From DAONLM01 sp035406685 (GTDB taxonomy: Bacteria; Spirochaetota; GWE2-31-10; MWDO01), in assembly GCA_035406685.1 (NCBI GenBank), contig DAONLM010000034.1, positions 1 to 18,130 of the forward strand: DNA of 18,130 nt, given 5' to 3'. The position numbers and the translations under genes are program-made. This document shows, one piece after another, positions 6,948 to 14,521 of this stretch. The notes beneath the pieces were generated by a model. The model saw nothing but the letters and a program-made list of their open reading frames with translations, was not told the origin of the DNA and searched no databases. How positions within the stretch are numbered: position 1 is the first letter of the stretch; each line of letters begins with the position of its first letter.

Positions 6948-7673
6948 ATGGGAGATATAGTAAATAATAATTTAGAAAAAAGAGAAAACTTATATTTAAA
7001 AGAATTTTCAAAAGGAATTTTAAAAGAAAATCCATCGATTATGTTACTATTGGGATTATGCCCAACACTGGCTGTTACAACAAAGGTCTCAAATGCAATT
7101 GGTATGGGATTGTCAGCAACATTTGTTTTAATCTGTTCAAATTTTTTAATCTCTCTTTTAAAAGATTTTATACCAGACAAAGTAAGGATCCCTTCTTATA
7201 TTGTAGTAATAGCCTCTTTTGTAACAATAGTTGATATGCTAATGAATGCCTTTTTGCCTGTTCTTGCAAAGTCTCTCGGTATTTTTATACCATTAATAGT
7301 AGTAAACTGTATTATATTGGGAAGAGCAGAAGCATTTGCCAATAAAAATAAACCAGGCATTGCTGTTTTAGATGGGCTTGGAATGGGAATAGGTTTTACA
7401 TTGGCGCTTATTTTAATAGCATTTATAAGAGAAAGTTTATCTACTCTTGGGATTGACTTTTCTGATTATAGTGGGAAATTTTTATCTTTTTTTACAGATG
7501 ATCCAGAAAAACCGTATATTAAAGTTAATGGATTTGAGATATATAGTGGTGCAAAAATTTTAACATTACCAGCAGGAGCACTTTTTGTTTTTGGTATAAT
7601 ATTAGCAATAATTAATACCATAAAAAGTTATTCAAATAAAATAAAAAATAAAAAGACAACTTCTAATTTATGA
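6948..7673 (+). CDS. rnfE: Rnf complex membrane subunit RnfE
   Basis: A 241-residue membrane protein of the NqrD/RnfE family with about six helices. NPSIMLLLGLCPTLAVTT (28-45) and VNCIILGRAEAFA (119-131) are diagnostic and distinguish it from its homologue RnfA. Cys38 and Cys121 match the cysteines that, together with two in RnfA/NqrE, hold the intramembrane [2Fe-2S] cluster. Residues about 171-200 form a longer loop than usual before the last helix. In most bacteria rnfA and rnfB follow directly; here the next gene is a sugar kinase, so the partner subunits must be encoded elsewhere if the complex works. The kinase gene starts 23 bases later with a strong AAAGGGAG site. Confidence 0.93.
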   Translation: MGDIVNNNLEKRENLYLKEFSKGILKENPSIMLLLGLCPTLAVTTKVSNAIGMGLSATFVLICSNFLISLLKDFIPDKVRIPSYIVVIASFVTIVDMLMNAFLPVLAKSLGIFIPLIVVNCIILGRAEAFANKNKPGIAVLDGLGMGIGFTLALILIAFIRESLSTLGIDFSDYSGKFLSFFTDDPEKPYIKVNGFEIYSGAKILTLPAGALFVFGIILAIINTIKSYSNKIKNKKTTSNL

Positions 7674-7696
7674 TATTTGATTAAAGGGAGAATTTT

Positions 7697-8665
7697 ATGT
7701 CAGATAAGTTATATATAGGAATAGATATTGGTGGAACAAGTGCTAAAATAGGTCTTGTTACAAAGAATGGCGAGATAAAAGAAAAGACTCAGGTTAAAAC
7801 AATTAAGAGTGCTGAATGGAAAGAGATAATAGATGAGTATATTATACCAATCCAAAAATGGATTGAACAGGGATATAAAATAGAAGGGATAGGAATTGGT
7901 GCTCCGGGATTCGTAAATAAGGAGACAGGGACTATTCATAATTGTGAAAATATACCTGGTCTAATAAATGCCCCATTCGTAAAATATTTAGAAGATAAGT
8001 TTAAGGTAAAAGTTTTAGCCGATAATGATGCAACCTGTGCTGCAATTGGAGAGCATATATTTGGTGCCGGAAAAGATTTTACAGATTTTCTTATGGTGAC
8101 AGTTGGAACTGGCATAGGAGGTGGATTAATACTGAATAATAAAGTTTATCGAGGTGTTGATAGTTATGCTGGTGAATTAGGACATATGATAGTGGTTGCT
8201 GAAGGCCGAGAATGCACCTGTGGAAATAAAGGTTGTATTGAGGCTTATGCATCTGCTACATCTATTATAAAAAGAATCAAAGACGGAATAAAAAAAGGAT
8301 ATATAAACTCTTATAATGATGTTGAAATTAAAGAGATTGATGCAAAATTGATTTTTGATAAAGCAGAAAAAGGGGATATCTATTCCATAGATGCAGTAGA
8401 TAGTGCAGCAAGGTACTTAGGAAGACTTTTAGGCGGAATAGTAAATTTATTAAATCTACAGGCAATAATAATAGGTGGTGGAGTATCTTCTTCTCAATAT
8501 TTTATAGAGAAAATAAAATTTTACTGCATACAGGTAGCATGGTACTCTTTTACAAAAAATCTAAAAATTCTACCAGCAAAACTCTGGAATGATGCTGGAA
8601 TTATTGGTGCAGCCTCTCTAATTCTTGAAGATTTGCTTGAAAAATCTTCATGTGATAATAAATAG
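7697..8665 (+). CDS. ROK-family sugar kinase, probably glucokinase
   Basis: A 322-residue cytoplasmic ROK protein without the N-terminal helix-turn-helix of ROK repressors, so it is an enzyme. It has the ATP phosphate-binding motif GIDIGGTSAK (8-17), catalytic Asp111 in DNDA, the second phosphate motif TVGTGIGGG (135-143) and the sugar-contact and zinc motif GELGH (159-163). The zinc ligands are His163 and the cysteines of CTCGNKGC (Cys173, 175, 180). IIIGGGVS (257-264) closes the ATP site. Glucose is the most likely substrate (glucose to glucose 6-phosphate), though other hexoses or amino sugars are possible within ROK. It is co-transcribed after rnfE, linking sugar entry to the energy-conserving complex, and the regulator gene follows after nine bases. 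Confidence 0.9.
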   Translation: MSDKLYIGIDIGGTSAKIGLVTKNGEIKEKTQVKTIKSAEWKEIIDEYIIPIQKWIEQGYKIEGIGIGAPGFVNKETGTIHNCENIPGLINAPFVKYLEDKFKVKVLADNDATCAAIGEHIFGAGKDFTDFLMVTVGTGIGGGLILNNKVYRGVDSYAGELGHMIVVAEGRECTCGNKGCIEAYASATSIIKRIKDGIKKGYINSYNDVEIKEIDAKLIFDKAEKGDIYSIDAVDSAARYLGRLLGGIVNLLNLQAIIIGGGVSSSQYFIEKIKFYCIQVAWYSFTKNLKILPAKLWNDAGIIGAASLILEDLLEKSSCDNK

Positions 8666-8674
8666 GGTTTTATT

Positions 8675-8947
8675 ATGACTGATAAGGATATAACTTTATA
8701 TGCAGAGATATTTAAGGCATTAGGACATCCAACAAGACTTGCTATTGTTAGAGGACTGATTGAGAACAAAGTATGCAATGTAAACAAAATTGTAGAAAAA
8801 CTTGGGGTTTCTCAATCCACTGTGTCGCAGCATCTTGGCTTGTTAAGAAGAACAAAAATAGTTCAATGTGAAAAAAAAGGACTTGAGGTTTGCTATAAAG
8901 TAGAAAATGAAAAAATAAAAAAGATTATTGAAATCATAGAGCAGTAA
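8675..8947 (+). CDS. ArsR-family winged-helix transcriptional regulator
   Basis: A 90-residue winged-helix protein of ArsR/SmtB type: FKALGHPTRLAIVRGL (13-28), then recognition-helix region GVSQSTVSQHLGLLRRTKIV (44-63) and a wing at about 64-76. It lacks the ELCVCDL metal site of ArsR proper; in that place it has KVCNVNKI with one cysteine (Cys34). Cys65 and Cys73 lie in the wing, so a thiol- or metal-based signal is possible but not shown. As last gene of the rnf-kinase operon it may control that operon or a metabolic target. The ribosome-binding site is poor (TAGGG), suggesting low expression. Its last 14 bases overlap the end of the convergent dxs gene. Confidence 0.88.
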   Translation: MTDKDITLYAEIFKALGHPTRLAIVRGLIENKVCNVNKIVEKLGVSQSTVSQHLGLLRRTKIVQCEKKGLEVCYKVENEKIKKIIEIIEQ

Positions 8948-10766
8948 GTTTTTTCTTTATTCCTTCTATACAAAAACCCAATTCATTCAGAATATTCTTT
9001 TTTTTATCATGTTCAATGAATTTATCCGGTAGATTTATCGAATCAAGTTTTATAAATATTGAATTTTTCAATAAAAGACATGCAATCTCTTCTGTAACAG
9101 ATCCAGACCTGACATTCTCCTCAATTATTAAAATCTTATTATACTTTTTTATCTCTTCTAATAAAGAATCATAAGGGAGAGGCTTCAATATTCTTAAATA
9201 TATAAGTCCATAATCCATATTTAATTGATTTATTGCTTCATTTGCATCATCTATAAAATTACCTATTACAATTACTAATTTCTCCCTACCCTCTCTAATT
9301 ACAATAAATGGATTATTTTCAATATCAGGATGACTTTTTAAAGAAGAATAGGCAATATCTTTTGGATATCTTATTGCCACTGGTCTATTCAATTTATAGG
9401 CATAATTCAACATTAATTTTAATTCTTCACCATCTGCTGGAGCCATTATTGTGATATTTGGTATCATCTTTAAGAATGTGATATCAAACTGTCCCTGATG
9501 AGTCTCCCCATCCTCTCCTACTATTCCAGCCCTATCAATCGCAAAAATAACTGGGGCCTTACTTATCGCTATATCCTGAATTACCATATCAACTGCTCTT
9601 GCAAGAAAAGTAGAATATACTGCAAAGACGGGCCTTAAACCAGAATAAGCAAGAGTTGAAGAAAAGGTCACGGCATGCTGTTCAGCAATTCCAACATCAA
9701 AAAACCTATCTGGAAATCTATTCTTAAATTCTTTTAAGCCTGTCCCATCTTCCATTGCTGCTGTTATTGCTATAATATCGCTGTATTTTTCTCCTAATTT
9801 TACAATCTCTTCTGAAAACACATCTGTAAAAGTCTTATATTTTTTATAAGAATCTTTATCTGTTATACAGGGGGATATCCCATGAAACTTGCATGGATCA
9901 TCCTCAGCTTCATTAAGTCCTTTACCTTTGATTGTCTTTATATGTAAAAGAATTGGTCTTTTTACATTATATTTTATTTTTGTAAAAATATCTATTAAAT
10001 CATTAATGTTATGACCATCAATAGGTCCTATATAGTCAAATCCCATATTGGTAAATATATTCTCAAAATCAAAATAGATCTTTAAAGCTTTTTCAAATTT
10101 TTTTGCAAACCAGAATAGAAATTTTATTACCCCTTTCTTCTTAGTTACTGCCTTAATATATAGATCAGTCAAAATTTGATACGGTTTCGTCAAAGTAAGT
10201 TTAGCTATATGCTTTGATATTGCACCTACATTCTTACCAATAGACATTTCATTATCATTCAATATTACGAGTAATGGAAGCTCTTTATGTCCAGCAAAAT
10301 TTAATCCTTCATAAGCAACACCACCAGTCAATGCACCATCACCAATTACGACAATTGTATGGCCATTTTTATTTTGAAATTTATCTGCTATTGTAAAACC
10401 ACATGCCTGTGATATAGATGTGGAAGAATGCCCAGAATCAACAAGATCATATATTGACTCTCTTCTTCTCGTAAAACCACTCAAACCATTTTTTATTCTT
10501 AAAGTATCTATCTGAGATAGTCTTCCTGTTAAAATCTTATGAGTATAAGATTGATGGCCCACATCAAATATTATTTTGTCCTCTGGCATATTAAATACAT
10601 AATGAAGTGCTATTATTAACTCAACACTTCCTAAATTACTTGCCAGATGTCCGCCATTCAAAGAAACAACTGAAATTATTTTTTCTCTAATCTCTTCTGC
10701 TAATTTACTTAAATCTTTTAGTGGTATTTTTTTTAAATCATCAAGAGACTTTATATTTTCTAACAT
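8934..10766 (-). CDS. dxs: 1-deoxy-D-xylulose-5-phosphate synthase
   Basis: A 610-residue thiamine-diphosphate enzyme that condenses pyruvate and glyceraldehyde 3-phosphate to DXP, the first step of the MEP isoprenoid pathway and a precursor for thiamine and pyridoxal. Visible motifs: GGHLASNLG (38-46), DVGHQSYTHKILTGR (68-82), the ThDP/Mg site GDGALTGG (142-149) with NDN (170-172), catalytic Glu362 in GIAEQHA, DRAGIVGEDGETHQGQFD (411-428) in the transketolase pyrimidine-binding domain, and a C-terminal transketolase domain from about 480. The length is slightly below the usual 620-640. An AGGAA site lies four bases before the ATG. The 3' end overlaps the convergent regulator gene by 14 bases, so no terminator fits between them. 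Confidence 0.96.
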   Translation of the reverse strand: MLENIKSLDDLKKIPLKDLSKLAEEIREKIISVVSLNGGHLASNLGSVELIIALHYVFNMPEDKIIFDVGHQSYTHKILTGRLSQIDTLRIKNGLSGFTRRRESIYDLVDSGHSSTSISQACGFTIADKFQNKNGHTIVVIGDGALTGGVAYEGLNFAGHKELPLLVILNDNEMSIGKNVGAISKHIAKLTLTKPYQILTDLYIKAVTKKKGVIKFLFWFAKKFEKALKIYFDFENIFTNMGFDYIGPIDGHNINDLIDIFTKIKYNVKRPILLHIKTIKGKGLNEAEDDPCKFHGISPCITDKDSYKKYKTFTDVFSEEIVKLGEKYSDIIAITAAMEDGTGLKEFKNRFPDRFFDVGIAEQHAVTFSSTLAYSGLRPVFAVYSTFLARAVDMVIQDIAISKAPVIFAIDRAGIVGEDGETHQGQFDITFLKMIPNITIMAPADGEELKLMLNYAYKLNRPVAIRYPKDIAYSSLKSHPDIENNPFIVIREGREKLVIVIGNFIDDANEAINQLNMDYGLIYLRILKPLPYDSLLEEIKKYNKILIIEENVRSGSVTEEIACLLLKNSIFIKLDSINLPDKFIEHDKKKNILNELGFCIEGIKKKLTAL

Positions 10767-10833
10767 TTCATTCCTGAATTATAATGATAAATAATTTTAC
10801 TGAAATAAATAGATATCACAAAATTTTAAAAAA

Positions 10834-10857
10834 ATCAAAAATTTTTGATGTTTTTTT
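10834..10857. terminator. AT-only palindrome with T-tract
   Basis: ATCAAAAATTTTTGAT (10834-10849) is a perfect 16-bp dyad flanked on the plus strand by GTTTTTTT and on the minus strand also by a T run. It has the shape of a bidirectional terminator but almost no G-C pairs, so its strength is doubtful. It could end transcripts from the upstream ThiI-like gene before dxs. Confidence 0.3.
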
Positions 10858-10920
10858 AAAATTGATGCAATTGCGATTTTATTTTTGGTAATTTAAAAAA
10901 AGACTTATTCTGGGGCTAAT

Positions 10921-11148
10921 TTAAATTTTAGAAAAGACTATAATAGGATTTATTTCTTTTGCTAAATTTTTTTCTAATTTTTCCATATAATATGTCTTAA
11001 AACCTATTACTTAATAGAAATTGAGTAATATTGTATAATATCAAATATTTTTCTGATTAAATCTTTTTTTAAGACCTAACACAATATAAGATGCTTCTGT
11101 TTTAATTTTTTCTTTCAAGACATCTAAAAAGATAGGTTTAAATTTCAT
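10921..11148 (-). pseudogene. Decayed open reading frame (possible gene remnant)
   Basis: The interval 10767-11160 has no intact gene, but one minus-strand frame reads like broken protein. It runs from an ATG at 11148-11146 for 35 codons (MKFKPIFLDVLKEKIK...) to TGA at 11043-11041. It continues in the same frame through another stop, then reads VIGFKTYYMEKLEKNLAKE and on to INPIIVFSKI and a TAA at 10923-10921. The segment EKLEKNLAKEINPIIV resembles the C-terminal part of minimal nucleotidyltransferase domains, and VIGFKTYY nearly matches the C-terminal VIGFETYY of the gene at 17759. Both resemblances are short, so the pseudogene call is an inference. Confidence 0.35.
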
Positions 11149-11160
11149 AAAAAATAATTG

Positions 11161-12165
11161 CTAAATAATATGATTTTCAATTGTTATATCAGGATTATTC
11201 CGTTTTATAATTATATCTTTAACAGTCGCTAAATTTCTTATCCTTACAATAATCTCATTTCTATCTTTTGCATCACTATATCTAAACATTAGATAAGAAA
11301 TAAATCTCATTATATTATCATTCACCATACCATCTACAACAATGGATGGACCAGGAATATCACTCGGTATAAAAACAGGATAATTAGATTCAATTGCTAA
11401 ATTTTCAAGTTCAATATTCTCATTCTTATTTCTTCCAACTATAATTTTTGTCTCATCAAATCTAAAATGTCTTCCTAACTTTAATAAATGAAGATCTGTT
11501 AAACTGTATTCTTTTTTATTATCAAAAAGATCTCTTACTCTCTTTGAAAAAATCTTATCAGTTAACATACATCCACCGCCCGGCGTTGGATAATCTGTTA
11601 TGCCAAATTGCTTTGCAAGTTCCATCTGCTCTCTTCTTGTTCTTCCAGAAATTCCAAAAAGCTTACTTCTATCAATAATCCCCTCTTTTTCTGGAATCGT
11701 CTCTGGCAAAACGAGTGCTGATAAAGGTCTTAAAATAAGCCCTTCAAGCCCAGCTTCTTTCTCTATTTTCTCAATCTGTCTTTTTAATTGACTCATTGGC
11801 CTTTGACCTACAACCTCGCCACTCACAATGAATGAGGCATTGTATTCTTTCATTAATTCTTTTGCTCTTTTAAACATGTATATCTTACAATCAATGCAAG
11901 GGTTTATACCCTGTCCATATCCAAATTTAGGTTTTTGAATAACCTTGAAATATTCAAGATCATTAAAAATATTAATAACATCAATACCTAGTTTTTCGTT
12001 ATATTTTAACTCAACGTAGCCATCCTTTTCTTTTTTAATACTACTATTTGTAAAGGTAAGAATAAAATGCAGTCCGATAAGATCTATCCCCTGTTTCTGC
12101 ATAATCTTTACAGAAAGTAAAGAGTCCAGTCCACCAGAAATCATTGCTATTGCCTTTTTATTCAT
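11161..12165 (-). CDS. ThiI/MnmA-like PP-loop tRNA-thiolation-type protein
   Basis: A cytoplasmic protein of 334-335 residues with the adenylating PP-loop SGGLDS (11-16, counting from the first Met). Cys91 and Cys94 lie in NPCIDCKIYMFKRA, followed by SGEVVGQRPMSQ (116-127). Cys200 in PTPGGGCML resembles the second catalytic cysteine of tRNA thiouridylases. The C-terminal 100 residues (from about 225) form a separate domain of the kind fused to such proteins in several anaerobes. Many relatives carry the label tRNA methylaminomethyl-2-thiouridylate methyltransferase; the likely chemistry is ATP activation and sulfur transfer to RNA or another acceptor, substrate unproven. Two ATGs lie in tandem (12168 and 12165); AAAGGG is spaced better for the second. 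It starts about 12 bases after the GH13-like gene. Confidence 0.8.
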   Translation of the reverse strand: MNKKAIAMISGGLDSLLSVKIMQKQGIDLIGLHFILTFTNSSIKKEKDGYVELKYNEKLGIDVINIFNDLEYFKVIQKPKFGYGQGINPCIDCKIYMFKRAKELMKEYNASFIVSGEVVGQRPMSQLKRQIEKIEKEAGLEGLILRPLSALVLPETIPEKEGIIDRSKLFGISGRTRREQMELAKQFGITDYPTPGGGCMLTDKIFSKRVRDLFDNKKEYSLTDLHLLKLGRHFRFDETKIIVGRNKNENIELENLAIESNYPVFIPSDIPGPSIVVDGMVNDNIMRFISYLMFRYSDAKDRNEIIVRIRNLATVKDIIIKRNNPDITIENHII

Positions 12166-12177
12166 CATTTCCCTTTT

Positions 12178-14154
12178 TTAATTATAACAGTATATAAGTC
12201 TTACCTCTAAAGGTAAAATAGAGTTAATAATAAAAGAGTCCAGTCTCTCTTTAGTATTATTGTAGATATTTATTGATTCTATATTCTTATAATTATCTGT
12301 AATTTTTAACTTAATATTTTTATATTTTTTATTAAGATTAAGATTAACAATTCCTATTATACAAAAATTATTACCTTTAAACTGCCAGTAAACAATATCT
12401 TTCTTCACAGAAAAGAGATTAGCAAAATAACTATTTTGTAGGATTGACTTTAAAGATTCAAAGATATTTTCAATATTATTATAAGCATTAAATAACTCTA
12501 CATCAGACTGCCATTTAATAGAAATATTTTTATTATTTGCCTCATAAAGTCCAATTGTCCCATCCTGCATCCCTATGACTTCATATTTTGGCCTTGTAAA
12601 ATTACCACAACATAGAAATCTTGATAAAAAGTGTCTTAAAATTACACCATCCTTTCCATACATAACATAAGGAATACAATTAAAATATGGATGTCCGGTA
12701 TCATGAGTATCTATTGCAAATAAGATTGAAGATTTTTGATTATTTTTCACTTTTTTATTGATTTTTTCTATAAATTTATTTGTTTTTATAATATTAAAAA
12801 TAAAATCTTTTGAAATTTTATATAATATGTCATCCCCCAGTATTAAATCAAATCCTATCTTTTTATAATTCTTTAAATCTATCCCCATTCTTTCTGCCAT
12901 TGCTCCAATATATCTCTTTTTTCTCTTTATCTGTGAAATTACCGATTTTATTAAATATGGAGTCATTCTATCTGAAATAGGGATCTTACCACTCCTATCA
13001 AGAACTGAATCAAAAATATGATCAACATAATCGAATCTTACAAAGTCAAAATTATATTTTTTTTGTAGATTAATAAATATTGATGAAAAAAATTTCAATA
13101 CTTTTTTATCGAGTATTGGTGGATTATTTATATCTGGAATTTTATTAACAGGTAAATTGTCGTAAAATTTATATGGTGTAAGAACGCCAAAGGCATGTTC
13201 TTTATGATCTTCATTATCCCAGCTAATGTATTCAAACTCAGGATAATTACCTTCTTTTATATATTTTTTAAAAGATGGTAATCCAGATCCTTTCCATGTA
13301 TGAGATGGAATTGTCCATATACCCTTTTCTATAAGTTTATTTGTAATCTCAATGTGAGCATTTTTTGTTGATTTATCTTTATTTCTTTCTTTTAAATTTT
13401 TTAAATTATACTTTTTTAGAATATTTTCCCTTATTTCAATCACTTCTTTTATAATTTCCTCTTGCAATTCTCTTTTTAGCATCTCTTCCTGAGAGATATT
13501 ATTAAAAAGAGTATTTTTTTCTCTATTTAGTTTTATCCATCTAAAATAGTCTGGATTTTCGATAGCAATTCTTGAATATTGAGATGTATGAGGTTCAAGA
13601 TCAAAGCCCACACTTTTTTTTAATAAATGTAGAAAATCTACTAAAAATATAAGTTGCTCTTCCGGGCTCATTCCATATTCATAAAACTCTTTATTTACTA
13701 TCTTTTCATTTATTACATCAATAGAATCAATCGCATATACTATATCCAAAGCACATTCAAAAAAAGGGGCTAAATGAATTGAATCTATCCTTAAAACTGG
13801 CATTAGTTTTGCGCAATTTATTATATCACCTGTTTCATCTGGTTTTCTACCTGTTCCTCGAATATTTACAAAGCAGAAACTCGAATTAAGCATCCATAAA
13901 GAATTTTTTTCATTTTCTACAGGACTTACCACTCTATCTTTTACATTGTTTATACTGATAAGGTATTCTAATAATGGAACAAACGAAAGATATGGATAAT
14001 CAAGAACTTCAGTAAATAATCTATGTAGATAACCTCTATCTTTATATTCGAGTAAAATATCATTTCCAATCTTTAATGCTTTATTAGATTCATTTTTCTT
14101 TTCTGCAATTTTTTGAGAAATTTTAATAAATTTATTTAAAATTTTTAAACTCAT
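12178..14154 (-). CDS. Divergent GH13-like (alpha-amylase clan) protein
   Basis: About 658 residues; the four conserved regions of the amylase barrel can be recognised in order (numbering from a TTG four codons upstream). Region I is GFDLEPHTSQYS (187-198). Region II, FVRFDYVDH (375-383), keeps Arg377, nucleophile Asp379 and His383 of R-x-D-x-x-x-H. Region III, GAMAERMG (421-428), has acid/base Glu425. Region IV, AIDTHDTGHP (484-493), has the His-Asp pair. A beta-rich C-terminal domain follows (from about 575). All catalytic positions are present, so hydrolysis or transfer on alpha-glucan is likely, consistent with glgC upstream. Residues 210-350 form a large insertion, and the overall sequence fits no subfamily I know. 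ATG at 14154 is preferred because GGA lies 7 bases upstream; TTG at 14166 has no ribosome-binding site. Confidence 0.65.
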   Translation of the reverse strand: MSLKILNKFIKISQKIAEKKNESNKALKIGNDILLEYKDRGYLHRLFTEVLDYPYLSFVPLLEYLISINNVKDRVVSPVENEKNSLWMLNSSFCFVNIRGTGRKPDETGDIINCAKLMPVLRIDSIHLAPFFECALDIVYAIDSIDVINEKIVNKEFYEYGMSPEEQLIFLVDFLHLLKKSVGFDLEPHTSQYSRIAIENPDYFRWIKLNREKNTLFNNISQEEMLKRELQEEIIKEVIEIRENILKKYNLKNLKERNKDKSTKNAHIEITNKLIEKGIWTIPSHTWKGSGLPSFKKYIKEGNYPEFEYISWDNEDHKEHAFGVLTPYKFYDNLPVNKIPDINNPPILDKKVLKFFSSIFINLQKKYNFDFVRFDYVDHIFDSVLDRSGKIPISDRMTPYLIKSVISQIKRKKRYIGAMAERMGIDLKNYKKIGFDLILGDDILYKISKDFIFNIIKTNKFIEKINKKVKNNQKSSILFAIDTHDTGHPYFNCIPYVMYGKDGVILRHFLSRFLCCGNFTRPKYEVIGMQDGTIGLYEANNKNISIKWQSDVELFNAYNNIENIFESLKSILQNSYFANLFSVKKDIVYWQFKGNNFCIIGIVNLNLNKKYKNIKLKITDNYKNIESINIYNNTKERLDSFIINSILPLEVRLIYCYN

Positions 14155-14212
14155 AAATAAATCCAATTTTTTAGAATAACGACTATTTAAATATAATATT
14201 CTATATTTTTAG

Positions 14213-14472
14213 GGGGATATCCCCTTCTCTACTGGATAGAGATATCCCCTTTTTTATACAAATATCCAATCTTATTTTGAAAGTTAGATATCCCAGGTTT
14301 CTCATATGGGATATATTCTTAAAAACTACGACATATGTCCTACTTTTTTTATATAAAAATAACCCGTTATACTATTAAAATATCTACTTAATATTAATGG
14401 GATATCCCCCTCTTGGGAATACAGATATCCACTTTGCCTACTATAGATATCTCATATCTGGCAATAGATATT
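14213..14472 (-). repeat. Periodic array of degenerate GATATC units between glgC and the GH13-like gene
   Basis: Six exact GATATC sites start at 14216, 14241, 14287, 14401, 14424 and 14446. Close variants start at 14261 (AATATC), 14310 (GATATA), 14379 (AATATC) and 14467 (GATATT). Spacings are 25, 20, 26, 23, 69, 22, 23, 22 and 21 bases, so the units recur about every two helical turns with one gap of three periods. On the minus strand most units read GGATATCTnTA; the clearest is GTGGATATCTGTATTCCC. The first two form GGGGATATCCCC palindromes and hairpins. This occupies nearly all of the 14167-14521 intergenic space. It is too degenerate for CRISPR; clustered protein-binding sites are the simplest reading. 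Confidence 0.6.
14327..14342. promoter_or_regulatory. Near-palindrome related to the rnf leader dyad
   Basis: TACGACATATGTCCTA is a 16-bp dyad with one mismatched pair. It matches the core of the 3622-3639 palindrome at 13 of 16 positions and sits in the gap of the GATATC array. Confidence 0.45.
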
Positions 14473-14521
14473 AATTGATTAATTTATTATAAAAAACAAA
14501 TTTGGATTTAAACATTCTCTT

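Noticed and set aside
6948..7673. RnfA instead of RnfE
   Set aside because: The NPSIMLLLGLCPTLAVTT and VNCIILGRAEAFA motifs are those of RnfE/NqrD; RnfA starts with a different helix and has NNFVLVQFLG-type motifs.
7697..8665. ROK-type transcriptional repressor (NagC/XylR)
   Set aside because: The protein begins directly at the ATP-binding motif; there is no N-terminal helix-turn-helix.
14213..14255. Intrinsic terminator on the plus strand (GGGGATA/TATCCCC and TCTCTA/TAGAGA stem with six T residues)
   Set aside because: The shape is good but both flanking genes are transcribed on the minus strand, so it would not end any visible transcript; it is better explained as part of the repeat array.
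14213..14472. CRISPR array
   Set aside because: Units are short (about 12 bases) and degenerate, there are no uniform unique spacers and no cas genes.
14213..14472. Plasmid-type replication origin (iterons)
   Set aside because: The spacing fits, but there is no Rep gene, DnaA-box cluster or partition gene, and the neighbours are chromosomal metabolism genes.
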